Part shown: one piece after another, positions 44,735-51,151 of the stretch | How the letters are laid out: every line of letters begins with the position of its first letter | How positions within the stretch are numbered: the stretch's first letter is position 1 | Assembly: GCA_934130435.1 (NCBI GenBank) | Contig: CAKOYB010000008.1 | Coordinates: forward strand, 1 to 51,151 | From: an uncultured Clostridia bacterium | GTDB taxonomy: Bacteria > Bacillota > Clostridia > TANB77 > CAG-508 | Direction of reading: 5' to 3' | Length of the DNA stretch: 51,151 nt | Translations under genes and position numbers: made by a program | Notes under the pieces: generated by a model | What the model was told of the DNA's origin: nothing | Seen by the model: only the letters and a program-made list of their open reading frames with translations | The model's database searches: none

Positions 44735-45970
44735 CTAATTGTTTTTGCCATTTAGAGCATTTTTATATACTTTAATAAATTCATCTATTAAAGCATCTTG
44801 AGAATATTTTTCTTTAATTTTTTCAGCTATATGATTACTATCAAATTTAACTTTATTGTTTATTATGCTGCTTACTGCATTTGCAAGTTCTTTCGGATTT
44901 TCTCTTTCCACTAATATTCCTACATCTGGTGTTACAAAATCTGGTAAGCCTCCTTCATTTGTTGCAATAACTGGTGTTCCGCAAAGCATAGCTTCTGCAG
45001 CAACTAAACCAAATGGTTCTCTTCTTGATGGTACACAAGAACATTTGGCAATATTATATATTTCGTTTAATTTAGATTGTGATTGGTTTCCCAAGAACTT
45101 TACATTTTTTAATTCTAATCTTTTAGCTTGTTCTTCTAGCTCTTCTCTAAGCTCTCCATCACCTGCAATAATAGTAATAGTATCTTTATCTTCATATTCT
45201 TTTATTGCATTTAATAAAATATCTACACCTTTAAATGTTGTTAACTTTCCTACAAAGCTTACTATGTTTTCAAAGTCTTTATCTATTCCTAAACTTGATA
45301 ATACTTCTTTTTTTATTATTTTATCATTTTTAAAAAACACATGGCTATCAACACCGTTTCTGATCCATAAAGTTTTTTCTTTAACTTCTGGAATAATTTC
45401 TTCTATTAGTTTGTTGCTGTCTTTTGAAATAGTCACTATCGTATTTGCATATTCAATAGCTTCATTTGCCCATGTTGTTCCCCAATTTTCATTTCTTTCT
45501 TTTTCATCTTTTATCCCCATTAAGTCTGTTCCATGACAGGTTATTACTAATGGTATATTGTTTTCTTTGCAGCATTTTGATGCTATTCCTGCCAAAGTCC
45601 ATACGTGTTGAGCATGAACAACATCTGGTTTAAATTCTTTTATTACGTCATTTATTTTTTGGTAAAAAACTCTTTCATAATTCTCTCTTTGTTTTTCTGT
45701 CATTTCTCTAAAATTAAATGTACTCCTTGGATGTGTTGTAAAACATGGAAAGTTCATATCAACGGCTTCCTCATTTTTTATTTCTTCTTTATTTTTAAAG
45801 AAAACTGGAAACAACTTTATATTTTCATATTTCTCGTATTTGTTTCTATTCTCTGGGAAAATAATGGCTACTTCATTTCCTTTTCTTGTAAGGCTTTTAG
45901 CTAAGTTTGCCGTATACACTCCACTTCCTGATCCTGTTAGTGGAAAATGGTTTATAAATAAAATTTTCAT
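44735..45970 (-). CDS. Family 4 (GT4) glycosyltransferase
   Basis: 411 aa with two Rossmann domains (GT-B fold). N-terminal GSGVYTANLAKSL, the hinge region VVHAQHVWTLAG and ITCHGTDL, and in the C-terminal half FVGKLTTFKGVDILL, AGDGELREELEEQAK, and the nucleotide-sugar site PSRREPFGLVAAEAMLCGTPVIAT with the EPFGLVAAE catalytic-type motif. Cytoplasmic or membrane-associated; donor and acceptor unknown. AGGAG precedes the ATG. Cargo of the spoVD element, following the 55-aa ORF by 68 bp. Confidence 0.9.
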   Translation of the reverse strand: MKILFINHFPLTGSGSGVYTANLAKSLTRKGNEVAIIFPENRNKYEKYENIKLFPVFFKNKEEIKNEEAVDMNFPCFTTHPRSTFNFREMTEKQRENYERVFYQKINDVIKEFKPDVVHAQHVWTLAGIASKCCKENNIPLVITCHGTDLMGIKDEKERNENWGTTWANEAIEYANTIVTISKDSNKLIEEIIPEVKEKTLWIRNGVDSHVFFKNDKIIKKEVLSSLGIDKDFENIVSFVGKLTTFKGVDILLNAIKEYEDKDTITIIAGDGELREELEEQAKRLELKNVKFLGNQSQSKLNEIYNIAKCSCVPSRREPFGLVAAEAMLCGTPVIATNEGGLPDFVTPDVGILVERENPKELANAVSSIINNKVKFDSNHIAEKIKEKYSQDALIDEFIKVYKNALNGKNN

Positions 45971-46038
45971 ATTTTTCTCCTTTTTGTTTTATAGTATCAT
46001 ATCACTTGTTTTTTTACAATAAATGTATTTAATTTTAT

Positions 46039-46206
46039 TTAAGTATTAATAATTTTTCTTTTCGTCTTTAATATATTTTGCATACACTCATTAAAAGTTT
46101 TATTATTGTCAGAATACTCTATTCTGACATTCATATTTTCATTCTTCATAATATATGGATTTTCTATATTATTTAAATATTTCATTACTTTATCTTGATT
46201 TTTCAA
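46039..46206 (-). CDS. 55-aa protein with TTG start, unknown
   Basis: TTG at 46206 with GGGAG about 9 nt upstream. Reads MKNQDKVMKYLNNIENPYIM, with NVRIEYSDNNKTFNECMQN near the middle and a Lys-rich end. The central IEYSDNNKTFNECM pattern looks like small proteins carried near recombinases in gut Firmicutes, but that is an impression. It lies 23 bp after the TsaC-like gene and 68 bp before the glycosyltransferase, so the three are probably one transcript. Confidence 0.55.
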   Translation of the reverse strand: MKNQDKVMKYLNNIENPYIMKNENMNVRIEYSDNNKTFNECMQNILKTKRKIINT

Positions 46207-46229
46207 TTTTAACTCTCCCTATACTAATA

Positions 46230-46841
46230 TTATAAAATATTATTTTCTAAGCATTTCATAATCTGTTCAATTGAAATTGGCCCTGGTCGTAAAACTCTTA
46301 TTGTGTTTGAAGTACAATCTATTATTGTACTTTCTTTTCCGAATGATACACTTCCATCCAACATTCCATCTATTGTTGGACATGCTTTTTCTATTTCATC
46401 TAGATTAGTGCAAGTTTGTTCCCCACTTTTATTAGCGCTACTCATAAAAATTGGACTTCCAGTCTTTCTTATAAGTTCTTCTAGTTGTTTTGAAGTTGCC
46501 ATTCTTACGGCTATTGTGGCTCCTCCGTTATTAACATATTCAGGTATTTCTGGTTTTTTTTCTAATATCAAAGTAATAGGTCCAGGCATCAGCTCTCGAA
46601 TAAGTATTTTTGCCTTTTTATTCACAATAGCAATGCTCTTTATCTGCTCCTCATCTGCACACATAATAGGAAATGATTTAGTAGCTGGTCTATTCTTGGC
46701 TCTTACTAGGTTATCATGTGCTTTTATTGAATTCATACGTGCACATACACCAAATACCGTGTCGGTTGGAACACTGATTACACCATCTTTTTTAAGTATC
46801 TCTGCTAGTTCTTCTATTTCACTTGATTTATATCTTTTCAT
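46230..46841 (-). CDS. L-threonylcarbamoyladenylate synthase, TsaC/Sua5 family
   Basis: Makes threonylcarbamoyl-AMP from Thr, bicarbonate and ATP for the universal t6A37 modification of ANN-decoding tRNAs. 203 aa: the YrdC domain only, without the C-terminal Sua5 domain. Motifs: SVPTDTVFGVCARM, KNRPATKSFPIMC, LMPGPITLIL, ATIAVRMATSKQLEELI, SPIFMSSANKSGEQTC and STIIDCTSNTIRVLRPG. All the usual binding motifs seem intact. GGGAG-type site before the ATG. It is the right-most cargo gene of the element, only about 60 bp from the junction. t6A synthesis is essential in most bacteria, so cargo status is unusual. Confidence 0.9.
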   Translation of the reverse strand: MKRYKSSEIEELAEILKKDGVISVPTDTVFGVCARMNSIKAHDNLVRAKNRPATKSFPIMCADEEQIKSIAIVNKKAKILIRELMPGPITLILEKKPEIPEYVNNGGATIAVRMATSKQLEELIRKTGSPIFMSSANKSGEQTCTNLDEIEKACPTIDGMLDGSVSFGKESTIIDCTSNTIRVLRPGPISIEQIMKCLENNIL

Positions 46842-46877
46842 TTTTTATCTCCCTTTTACAAACATTTTACCATATAC

Positions 46878-48623
46878 TTAATACCAATTCAATATAGCTT
46901 TATTGTGTGTTGTTAAAATTATCCACGCACCTCCTTGGTGTCCTCCCTCTCCTGTCGGATTATATAATGTTACTAGTATTGTAACTTCTGGATCAGAAAC
47001 TGGTGCTACTCCTATAAATGATGTTACATATTTGTTTGTATTAACACCATCCTCTGAAGTACCTGTTTTTCCTCCGACATTATATCCTTTTACTCTTGCA
47101 TTCTTTCCTGTGCCTTCAGCCACAACAGATTGCATCATGCTCAGGATATCTTTTGCTGTTTTTTCTGAAATAACTCTTCCTGTATTCTCTGGTTCTATAT
47201 TTTCTTCTTCATTCTTTTGTGTATCAATGATTCTTTTTACCAATCTTGGTTTCATTCTATTTCCATAATTAGCTATTGTTGAAACCATAGTTATCATTTG
47301 TATTGGTGTAACCTCAAATCTCTGGCCGAATGATATTGTTGCTAATTCAACAGGCCCAACCTTTGATTTATCTAAAAATATTCCTTTTGCTTCGCCTGGA
47401 AGATCAATTCCTGTCTTACTTAAAAAGCCAAACTTTTCTAAGTATTTATAATATGTTTCTACTCCTAATTTTTGTCCTAACCCAATAAAAATTGGATTAC
47501 ATGAATTCATAAGTGCTTCTCTTAAACTTTGACTTCCGTGCGGCCTATAGTATCTCCAGCATCTTATTCTTGTTCCTGCAATTGTTATACTTCCACTGCA
47601 AGAAAACTCTCCTTTTTTGTCTGGTGTAGTAATTCCCTCTTCTAACGCTGCTGATGTAGTAACTAATTTAAAAGTTGATCCTGGCTCATATGTATCTGCT
47701 ATTGCTTTATTTCTCCACATAGCTTGCATTGCTTCAGATTTTTCTTTTTCTGAAATAGAATCCCATACATTTTTTAAATCCTCATTATTTATTTGGTATG
47801 GATTATTTAAGTCATATCCTGGATACGTAACCATTGCTAATATATCTCCTGTTTTAGGGTTCATTATTATTACATTTCCCCCATCAGTACATTTGTTATC
47901 TATACATGCTTCTTCCAGGTATTTTTCTGCTATAGATTGTACTCCCATGTCAATTGTCATTACAATATCTTTTCCATCTATTGCATCAACATATTGCTCT
48001 GTTGTATTTTCAACTTCTGTTCCAGATGCATCTGTTACTCTCGTTATTTTTCCTTTTTCTCCTTTTAATATATTATCATATTTTGCTTCTACTCCTCCTA
48101 ATCCTTGGTTATCACTCCCGCAGAAGCCAATTATGTGTGAAGCCATTCTATTATATGGATAGTACCTTTTTGTATCTTCGTCTATATTAATTCCTGTCGT
48201 TATATTGTTCTCATTCATCCATTTTCTCAATTCATCTGTTTTTTCTTTTTCTTGTTTTCGTGCTATCGTCTCTATTGAGCTTCTTTTACTCACCCTTTTA
48301 AAGGTTTTATCATAATCCAAACTAAAAATCTCACTTAATTTTCTTGAAACTTTTTCTTTATCTTCTTTTTTTATATTTGTTGGATTTACGGTTATTGTAT
48401 ATACCGTGCTACTAACTGCTAGTTCATTTCCATTTGAATCATAAATAGTTCCTCTTTTAGGATTAATTTTTCTGTCTAATGTTTGTTGAGCATATGCCTT
48501 TGTTTGTAGTTCTTCTCCATTTACAAACTGAATCCAAGCAATTCTTATAGCTAAAGCAATTAATATTGCTGTTGATATTATAAGCATATTTTTCATTCTT
48601 CTTTTTCTACTAATATCTCTCAA
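46878..48623 (-). CDS. spoVD: SpoVD/FtsI-type penicillin-binding protein, 3' end displaced by insertion
   Basis: Class B transpeptidase cross-linking peptidoglycan. One N-terminal membrane span (about residues 11-30), a PBP dimerisation domain, and a transpeptidase domain with STFK (about 316), SCN (about 374) and KTGT (about 519). Native sequence ends at ..EGGHQGGA (codon at 46926-46928), then 15 foreign residues and a stop at 46878. The final transpeptidase helix and PASTA domain are at 41995-42280. Start: TTG at 48623 with AGGA about 9 nt upstream; a TTG at 48632 is the alternative. Joined length about 660 aa fits SpoVD. One PASTA domain and murE next door favour SpoVD over a vegetative FtsI, but this is not certain. 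Confidence 0.9.
   Translation of the reverse strand: MRDISRKRRMKNMLIISTAILIALAIRIAWIQFVNGEELQTKAYAQQTLDRKINPKRGTIYDSNGNELAVSSTVYTITVNPTNIKKEDKEKVSRKLSEIFSLDYDKTFKRVSKRSSIETIARKQEKEKTDELRKWMNENNITTGINIDEDTKRYYPYNRMASHIIGFCGSDNQGLGGVEAKYDNILKGEKGKITRVTDASGTEVENTTEQYVDAIDGKDIVMTIDMGVQSIAEKYLEEACIDNKCTDGGNVIIMNPKTGDILAMVTYPGYDLNNPYQINNEDLKNVWDSISEKEKSEAMQAMWRNKAIADTYEPGSTFKLVTTSAALEEGITTPDKKGEFSCSGSITIAGTRIRCWRYYRPHGSQSLREALMNSCNPIFIGLGQKLGVETYYKYLEKFGFLSKTGIDLPGEAKGIFLDKSKVGPVELATISFGQRFEVTPIQMITMVSTIANYGNRMKPRLVKRIIDTQKNEEENIEPENTGRVISEKTAKDILSMMQSVVAEGTGKNARVKGYNVGGKTGTSEDGVNTNKYVTSFIGVAPVSDPEVTILVTLYNPTGEGGHQGGAWIILTTHNKAILNWY
46903..46937. other. Right recombination junction (att site)
   Basis: The 11-bp core GCACCTCCTTG (46927-46937) within the spoVD codons for HQGGA. 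On the element side it is preceded by ttgtgtgttgttaaaattat (about 46903-46922), an inverted copy of the left junction arm. Together the two arms would make the two halves of an attP site. Confidence 0.85.
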
Positions 48624-48753
48624 AAAAATCAATCCTTTTAAATAACATTATTATTTAATAATATTATCTTAAAAGATTTTATATTCATCATCATTTATAT
48701 TATAAGCTTATCTAAAGGACTACAGTTGTTAAAAAGTTGTTAATTGTAAAAAT

Positions 48754-48791
48754 AGAGTATCAAGATTATATTATATAATCATTGATACTCT
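48754..48791 (-). terminator. Terminator after tRNA-Glu
   Basis: AGAGTATCA / TGATACTCT stem with internal AT-rich pairing, 16 bp past the tRNA 3' end, followed on the minus strand by ATTTTTA. Confidence 0.65.
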
Positions 48792-48806
48792 AGTATTTTA
48801 TAGTTT

Positions 48807-48881
48807 TGGTGACCCCTACGGGAATCGAACCCATGATTCCACCTTGAGAGGGTGGCGTCTTAACCGCTTGACCAAGGGGCC
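48807..48881 (-). tRNA. tRNA-Glu (anticodon CTC)
   Basis: 75 nt including an encoded CCA. Acceptor stem GGCCCCT / AGGGGTC, D arm with GGTCAAGCGGTTAAG, anticodon stem CCACC / GGTGG with loop CTCTCAA, and T arm with GGTTCGATTC. The anticodon CTC reads GAG. It stands alone between the metallopeptidase gene and spoVD, with its own promoter and terminator. It is not at the element boundary. Confidence 0.95.
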
Positions 48882-48898
48882 ATTATTAATGCTTATTA

Positions 48899-48927
48899 AT
48901 ATTAACAATTTTTTTTTGTTTTGTCAA
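48899..48927 (-). promoter_or_regulatory. Promoter of tRNA-Glu
   Basis: Minus-strand TTGACA, 17-bp spacer, TAATAT, ending about 17 bp upstream of the tRNA 5' end. Consensus -35. Confidence 0.65.
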
Positions 48928-48953
48928 TACTTTTAACTTAAGCTAAAATCATT

Positions 48954-49814
48954 TTACTTTTCTTGTTCTCTATCCTCTCTATTCTCTCTCTGGTGGTTAT
49001 TTGTATTATCAATATAAGGATATTTATATCCTTCATATTGATATTTTTTTACAAATTCGTTGTGTAAATTATTAGTTGTCCTATTTCCTTCTGGCAAAAA
49101 TTTTATTTCTTTTTTTCTTTTAAATAAATTTCTATATTTATTTAAAAGCCTATCATGTTTCTCTTTTCTATTTCTTCTTTTTATGAATTTATTTAAATTT
49201 TTATCAACACTTTCTAGCATTTCATTTAATTGTTCATCTTTCATATATAAAAATTTCAAATATAAATTTTCAAATGTTTTTTCTTTTCCAAAATAGTTCA
49301 AAAAGTCCTTCAAAAACTCTACATCGTTTTGTAAGTATATTTGCATTAATATATCCGGATCATTTGTGTATTTTATAAGCATTGGCTCTAACTTACTAAA
49401 TAATTTGTGCCCTTGTATATAATGTCTTGGCTTTTCTCCACTTATTTTACAAGCCAAGTAATCAGTTGCTCCTTCATTAATTTGGTTTGCAAATCCAAAT
49501 TTAACATCGTCTCCCATTAATCCATTTTTAGTTCTATGTCCATTTTCATCAAATTCACTTGATATTCCGTGAAGCACCTCGTGAATAACTGTGTGTGGAG
49601 TAGCATATATTCCTAAATAACTCCCATCGCTTCTATTAAAACCTTCTAACTTTTCATCTTTATATTCATCGCTTCCATGTTCCATTAAAAGCTCTTCTTG
49701 AGTATTAAAAACAGTTATTTTTCCGAATGCTTCCTCTATTTTTTCGGTACTAACATATTTAACTATTGATGAATGGTATATCATCTGTTTTGCATCTTGT
49801 ATTATATTTTTCAT
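48954..49814 (-). CDS. Putative zinc metallopeptidase (HExxH), unknown substrate
   Basis: 286 aa, no signal peptide or membrane span. The HTVIHEVLHGIS motif (His78, Glu79, His82) and the downstream NEGATDYLA motif (Glu114) give a gluzincin-like metal site. The C-terminal third is basic (RRNRKEKHDRLLNKYRNLFKRKK) and then Asn/Arg/Glu-rich, perhaps disordered. The ATG overlaps the mrnC stop (ATGA), with GGAG inside the end of mrnC, so translation is probably coupled. This ties it to the rbgA-mrnC operon of ribosome maturation, but no family was recognised. Confidence 0.75.
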   Translation of the reverse strand: MKNIIQDAKQMIYHSSIVKYVSTEKIEEAFGKITVFNTQEELLMEHGSDEYKDEKLEGFNRSDGSYLGIYATPHTVIHEVLHGISSEFDENGHRTKNGLMGDDVKFGFANQINEGATDYLACKISGEKPRHYIQGHKLFSKLEPMLIKYTNDPDILMQIYLQNDVEFLKDFLNYFGKEKTFENLYLKFLYMKDEQLNEMLESVDKNLNKFIKRRNRKEKHDRLLNKYRNLFKRKKEIKFLPEGNRTTNNLHNEFVKKYQYEGYKYPYIDNTNNHQRENREDREQEK

Positions 49815-50212
49815 TTTTCTCCTTTGTTATTCAAAAATACTTTTAAACACTTTTTTAATATTTCTTCTAATCTTTCTTTTTGTTTCGTTAAATATAAATA
49901 TCCTATTAATCCTTCAAACGCCGTTGCATACATGTATTCTTGCACCGTAGCATTTTTAGGTAAATGATGATTTTGAGTATTTCTTGTTCTCCTAACAATC
50001 TCTTTTTCATCGTTTGAAAGTTCTTTTTCTAGTTCATGTAGTATATATGCTTGTGCAGAAGCTTTAACAATTTTTGTAGCTTCTATATGTAATTTATGGG
50101 GTTTATATTTTGTATTTGTCACTAAATATTCTCTTACATATCTTTCATAAATACAATCTCCCATATATGCCCATATAAGTGGAGACATTTGATTTACGTC
50201 TGTTTCTTCCAT
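49811..50212 (-). CDS. mrnC: Mini-ribonuclease III (MrnC)
   Basis: Gram-positive RNase III-like enzyme that trims 23S rRNA ends. 133 aa with only the RNase III catalytic domain and no dsRNA-binding domain. SPLIWAYMGDCIYERYVREYL holds the conserved acidic active-site Asp, and FEGLIGYLYL the second acidic motif. Starts directly after the rbgA stop (TAA ATG), so it is coupled to it. Confidence 0.93.
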   Translation of the reverse strand: MEETDVNQMSPLIWAYMGDCIYERYVREYLVTNTKYKPHKLHIEATKIVKASAQAYILHELEKELSNDEKEIVRRTRNTQNHHLPKNATVQEYMYATAFEGLIGYLYLTKQKERLEEILKKCLKVFLNNKGEK

Positions 50213-51151
50213 TTAATTTTCCACCTTTTCTAATGTTATACTTCCTAGTTTTCCTGTTCTATAATCATCTAATATTATATTTGATACTTTATTATCATCA
50301 ACATTTCCACCAGATACAATGCACCCTCTCCTTTTTCCTATTAAACACATTATATCATAAATCTTAAAGTTTTCTTCATTATTACTAATTAATATTTCTT
50401 CAATTTCGTTTTCATCTAATTTGTACCTTTCTAAAACATTAGACTTGTAATTTTCAATTAGGAATTTCAATAATCTATATGCTATTTCTACTTTTGGTAA
50501 AATTTCATCTTTAATAGTCCCTGTAAAAGATAAGTTAAGAGCAACATTTTCATTTTCAAATTTAGGCCATAATATTCCTGGAGTATCTAATAATTCTATA
50601 TTATTTGATAATCTAATCCATTGTTTTTGTTTTGTAACACCTGGTTTATTTCCTACTATCATTGTTGATTTTTTTGAAATTCTGTTTATAAAAGAGGATT
50701 TTCCCACATTTGGAATTCCTAAAACAAGCACTCTTATTGGTTTACCAGTTCTTCCTTTTAAACTATTTTTTTCTTGCTCTTCTTGCATTAAATCTATTAT
50801 AGCTTTTTCTACTTTATTAATTCCTTTGCCTGAGTTTGAATCACAACTAATTGCAATAGAACTTTTGGTTCTAAATTTGTTTTCCCATCTTAAAGTTTCT
50901 TTTTCATCTGCCAAATCACATTTATTTAATATGTATATTTTTTTCTTGTTTTTTGTTAGTTCTCTCATATCTGGATTCTGACTAGAAACCGGTATACGTG
51001 CATCAAGTATTTCAACTACTACATCTATTAATTTTAAATCTTCAGTTATTTGCCTTTTTGTTTTTGCCATATGGCCTGGATACCAGTTGATTCCGACTGA
51101 TGGAAAACTTTTTGGACTATCATCTTTTTTCTTTTCTGCTCTGATTTTTCT
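50213..51151 (-). CDS. rbgA: Ribosome biogenesis GTPase RbgA (YlqF), 5' end outside window
   Basis: Circularly permuted GTPase for late 50S assembly. NKCD (G4) precedes the P-loop GIPNVGKSSFINR and DTPGILWP (G3); the C-terminal RNA-binding region follows. An ATG at 51070 looks like a start, but the frame continues upstream with INWYPGH, which is the conserved N-terminal segment of this family (W[FY]PGHMAK). The real start is therefore beyond 51151 or within a longer N-terminus. At least 27 extra in-frame codons lie before 51070. Operon: rbgA-mrnC-metallopeptidase. Confidence 0.93.
   Translation of the reverse strand, partial: RKIRAEKKKDDSPKSFPSVGINWYPGHMAKTKRQITEDLKLIDVVVEILDARIPVSSQNPDMRELTKNKKKIYILNKCDLADEKETLRWENKFRTKSSIAISCDSNSGKGINKVEKAIIDLMQEEQEKNSLKGRTGKPIRVLVLGIPNVGKSSFINRISKKSTMIVGNKPGVTKQKQWIRLSNNIELLDTPGILWPKFENENVALNLSFTGTIKDEILPKVEIAYRLLKFLIENYKSNVLERYKLDENEIEEILISNNEENFKIYDIMCLIGKRRGCIVSGGNVDDNKVSNIILDDYRTGKLGSITLEKVEN

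Larger units (their letters stand above)
42281..46937. mobile_element. 4.6-kb serine-recombinase element inserted in spoVD
   Basis: Unit length 4,646 bp from one 11-bp core to the other. Contents: large serine recombinase at the left edge, Cu/Zn-SOD-like gene, GT4 glycosyltransferase, 55-aa ORF and a TsaC/Sua5 gene at the right edge. No replication, mobilisation, conjugation or phage structural genes. Removing one unit fuses the spoVD halves in frame through ..GHQGGAVAAP... The reading frame, conserved protein motif and matched junctions all agree, so the boundaries are firm; mobility itself is inferred. Confidence 0.9.

Noticed and set aside
46303..46881. 192-codon open frame on the plus strand
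   Set aside because: Antisense of the TsaC/Sua5 gene, which has all family motifs.
48807..48881. tRNA-Glu as the attachment site of the element
   Set aside because: The tRNA is intact and nearly 1.9 kb outside the element; the junctions are in spoVD codons, typical of serine rather than tyrosine integrases.

Overview
The window is AT-rich DNA (about 30% GC by eye) from a Clostridia-type Firmicute that appears to be an anaerobic spore former. The grounds are a trimeric NADH-linked [FeFe] hydrogenase, rubrerythrin, YlbJ, a SpoVD/FtsI-type penicillin-binding protein next to murE, ClpC, AddA, the Gram-positive mini-RNase III and RbgA, and strong AGGAGG ribosome binding sites. Genus cannot be read from the sequence. 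Nearly all genes are on the minus strand; the exceptions are ylbJ, a two-HTH regulator and a Cu/Zn-SOD-like gene.

Layout. 1-7.5 kb: enolase, hydA-hydB-hydC and an archaeal/eukaryal-type prolyl-tRNA synthetase. 7.6-11 kb: clpX-clpP-tig. 11.1-12.2 kb: an orphan 329-aa gene of higher GC with its own promoter. 12.3-16.2 kb: obgE, trpS, a WecA/TagO-type transferase and rpiB. 16.3-25 kb: envelope and accessory genes (ylbJ, a multi-span membrane protein, two prepilin-like proteins, clpC, an anchored secreted protein, and a micro-ORF containing a CA microsatellite). 25-36 kb: a two-HTH regulator, rubrerythrin, a frameshifted mtaB, mreB, addA and topA. 36.5-48.6 kb: a small DUF6514-like protein, then murG, ftsW/spoVE, mraY, murE and spoVD. 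48.8-51.2 kb: tRNA-Glu(CTC), a putative metallopeptidase, mrnC and rbgA (5' end outside the window).

The main result is that spoVD is split by a compact element. Its 5' part (48623 down to 46926) and 3' part (42280 down to 41995) are separated by 4,646 bp bounded by an identical 11-bp sequence. Joining at one copy of that sequence restores the reading frame exactly and gives a protein of about 660 aa with a complete transpeptidase fold and a PASTA domain. Inside lie a large serine recombinase, a Cu/Zn-SOD-like protein, a GT4 glycosyltransferase, a 55-aa protein and a TsaC/Sua5-family protein. The two element ends carry inverted arms, as expected for a serine-integrase attP. It could be a plain insertion or a sporulation-type intervening element comparable in logic to the sigK skin element; the sequence alone cannot decide.

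Other points: two families of hairpin-rich intergenic repeats sitting just downstream of minus-strand genes (three copies of about 120 bp and two of about 50 bp); a slippage-prone leader ORF followed by a hairpin ahead of a pilin-like gene; a one-base frameshift in mtaB; and several genes of unknown function.
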